NCBI GenBank assembly: GCA_900548515.1
Contig: URKU01000098.1
Span: 1 to 6,927 of the forward strand
Reading direction: 5' to 3'
Length of the DNA stretch: 6,927 nt
Source of the DNA: an uncultured Collinsella sp.
Lineage (GTDB): Bacteria; Actinomycetota; Coriobacteriia; Coriobacteriales; Coriobacteriaceae
Shown here piece by piece: positions 6,093 through 6,927 of the stretch. The translations under genes were made by a program, and so were the position numbers. Below the pieces are notes generated by a model. The model did not search any database and was not told where the DNA came from. It was given only the letters and a program-made list of their open reading frames with translations. Every line of letters begins with the position of its first letter. The first letter of the stretch is position 1.

Positions 6093-6242
6093 GGCGGCCC
6101 CGGCGCTTCGCGCCTGCCGCCTTGGGGGACTGTGGGGCGCGGCCGGTAGCTGCGGCGCGTTGCGCCTGCTGCCTGGGGTGACTGCGGGGCCGTGACGGCA
6201 GCCGCGGCGCTGTCGCGCCTGCTGCCTGGGGCGACTTTGGGG
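6093..6242. repeat. Three tandem hairpins at a 52-bp period
   Basis: Hairpins lie at 6093-6121, 6145-6173 and 6197-6226, starting exactly 52 bp apart. Each has a 6-bp outer stem, a 3-nt bulge, the inner stem GGCGC/GCGCC, one unpaired T, and the closing strand. Loops are TTC, GTT and TGTC. Outer stems are GGCGGC/GCCGCC, GGTAGC/GCTGCC and GGCAGC/GCTGCC, so one pair changes from G-C to A-T in a compensated way. After each hairpin comes a G-rich tail (TTGGGGGACTGTGGGG, TGGGGTGACTGCGGGG, TGGGGCGACTTTGGGG). A degraded earlier unit may exist at about 6045-6080. Reading frames across it have odd composition (Gly, Ala, Cys, Trp) and no ribosome-binding site, so it is taken as noncoding. Bases 5996-6092 are GC-rich with no gene seen. 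Confidence 0.8.
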
Positions 6243-6258
6243 TTGGGGTGAATCGGGG
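6228..6258 (+). other. Putative G-quadruplex motif
   Basis: Four GGGG tracts at 6228-6231, 6239-6242, 6245-6248 and 6255-6258 are separated by loops of 7, 2 and 6 nt (CGACTTT, TT, TGAATC). This satisfies the usual four-tract rule with loops of 7 nt or less. It runs from the last 52-bp repeat to the edge of the 6259-6430 palindrome. Confidence 0.6.
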
Positions 6259-6430
6259 TCTAATACTTTCCCGTGAAGTGAACGAGCTTATTTGGACCCC
6301 CGAAGCATTGGCATATTTTGACCGCTATTTCCTGCGGTTTTACAGCGTGAATCCTGCGGTTTTTTGGGCTAAAGGTGTGGATGCTCCGGGGCTTCGTTTT
6401 TACTCGTTCACTTCTCGGGAAAGTATTAGA
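6259..6430. repeat. 172-bp imperfect palindrome, possible MITE-like element
   Basis: Bases 6259-6286 pair with 6403-6430 (27 of 28 bp). With the same centre, 6298-6308 pairs with 6381-6391 (10 of 11), so it is one long interrupted palindrome and not two chance repeats. The middle holds a 12-bp direct repeat, TCCTGCGGTTTT, at 6330-6341 and 6352-6363. The segment is visibly richer in A and T than its neighbours. No target-site duplication is evident at the edges. A frame from GTG 6248 to TGA 6583 runs through it (111 codons), but it lacks a good ribosome-binding site and its matching ends simply mirror the arms. It could be a miniature inverted-repeat element or a structured RNA. Confidence 0.75.
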
Positions 6431-6543
6431 GCTCAGCTGATAGAGGTACCTCTCTGGCGTCGAAGCCCTGCGTCTTCTTCGCTTGATTGGGGAAAACAGC
6501 CTCGCTTAAGCAATTGCGAGCCCGCCCAGACGTATCTGCGGGG

Positions 6544-6568
6544 TTGTCTGCACAATTCGCGGTATTAT
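6544..6568 (+). promoter_or_regulatory. Weak promoter candidate for the ogt-type gene
   Basis: TATTAT (6563-6568) is a good -10-like hexamer 27 nt before the GTG start. The only -35-like sequence, TTGTCT (6544-6549), is 13 nt away, shorter than the usual 16-18. The rest of 6432-6595 shows no gene or repeat that I can support. Confidence 0.25.
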
Positions 6569-6595
6569 GTTGCGGAGTTTTGAAAGGAGCCGCTG

Positions 6596-6927
6596 GTGGT
6601 CACGACGACGTTTGCCTCGCCTTTGGGCGAAATCTTGCTTGCCGCTGATGGCCGCGGTCTGACGGGGCTTTGGTTTGAGGGGCAGGAACATTTTGGCTCC
6701 ACGCTTCTCCGGGAAGACTCCGAACATGTTGAAGGCGCCGACGCGGTTTCCGGTATTGGCGGCATGTCGTCGGTGAGTCCGGCAAATGGCGCGGCTTCTT
6801 CGGTGCTTGAGCGTTCTTGGGCGTGGCTGAATGCTTATTTTGCGGGGCAGGAGCCTCGGTTTACGCCGCCGTTGCATATGATTGGCACGGCGTTTCAGCG
6901 TGAGGTTTGGTTTGAGCTGCTTTCTAT
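6596..6927 (+). CDS. ogt: Methylated-DNA--protein-cysteine methyltransferase, N-terminal part (3' end outside window)
   Basis: The frame runs off the right edge after 110 codons. The family (Ogt/MGMT) removes alkyl groups from O6-alkylguanine by irreversible transfer to a cysteine. Visible are the N-terminal strand motif SPLGEILLAADGRGLTGLWFEGQ at residues 8-30, then a poorly conserved, Ser/Gly/Ala-rich stretch of about 35 residues. WAWLNAYFAGQEPRFTPPL (75-93) and the start of the DNA-binding domain, GTAFQREVWFELL (97-109), follow. The catalytic PCHR motif would lie just beyond the window, so activity cannot be checked. The start is GTG 6596: AAAGGAG (6583-6589) precedes it by 6 nt, and no in-frame ATG occurs until codon 57. 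Third codon positions use T more often than in the threonine genes. It is unrelated in function to its neighbours and lies behind a repeat-rich gap. Confidence 0.88.
   Translation, partial: MVTTTFASPLGEILLAADGRGLTGLWFEGQEHFGSTLLREDSEHVEGADAVSGIGGMSSVSPANGAASSVLERSWAWLNAYFAGQEPRFTPPLHMIGTAFQREVWFELLS

Noticed and set aside
5996..6181. 61-codon frame in the GC-rich stretch
   Set aside because: Its composition is Trp/Cys/Gly/Ala rich, it lacks a ribosome-binding site, and it runs into the 52-bp hairpin repeats.
6248..6583. 111-codon frame as an annotated gene
   Set aside because: GTG start without a good ribosome-binding site; matching peptide ends arise from the palindrome arms. Reported as a finding instead.
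6721..6733. LexA-like CGAAC and GTT around a palindromic AACATGTT
   Set aside because: The half-site spacing is 2 nt instead of 4, and the site lies inside the ogt coding sequence.

Overview
The window is a high-GC bacterial chromosome segment that is mostly ordinary amino-acid metabolism. It carries two gene pairs of the aspartate/threonine pathway, flanked by part of a ribosome-assembly GTPase gene (engB/ysxC) on the left and part of a methylated-DNA repair gene (ogt) on the right. The GC-rich codon use, the YclM/LysC-type monofunctional aspartokinase and the many long intergenic palindromes suggest a high-GC Gram-positive, most likely a Coriobacteriia/Collinsella-like gut actinobacterium. 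That placement is inference from general resemblance; nothing in the window proves it.

Layout: 1-300 is the 3' end of engB (+). 301-556 is a convergent gap filled by a long nested palindrome. 557-1438 is thrB, homoserine kinase (-). 1439-1639 is the thrC-thrB gap, with a second long palindrome against the thrB ribosome-binding site and a classic intrinsic terminator behind thrC. 1640-3157 is thrC, threonine synthase (-). 3158-3260 is a divergent promoter region. 3261-4649 is aspartokinase (+). 4650-4823 is a structured leader/terminator gap. 4824-5849 is asd (+). 5850-6595 is a gene-poor, repeat-rich stretch. 6596 onward is the 5' part of an ogt-type gene with a GTG start.

Together, aspartokinase and Asd turn aspartate into aspartate semialdehyde. 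ThrB and ThrC turn homoserine into threonine. The joining enzyme, homoserine dehydrogenase, is not in the window and must be encoded elsewhere if the pathway is complete. The two halves are transcribed divergently from about 100 bp of shared upstream DNA.

The part worth a second look is the intergenic DNA. The palindrome after thrB (read on the minus strand) and the one after asd (plus strand) are two copies of one roughly 140-bp element. They share a hairpin tip, internal-loop strands and ends, but their main stem sequences differ while remaining fully paired. Between asd and ogt there are three hairpins at an exact 52-bp period with a compensatory base-pair change and variable loops. Next come a canonical G-quadruplex motif and a 172-bp imperfect palindrome. 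I see no defence system, CRISPR array, tRNA, rRNA or recognisable transposase gene.
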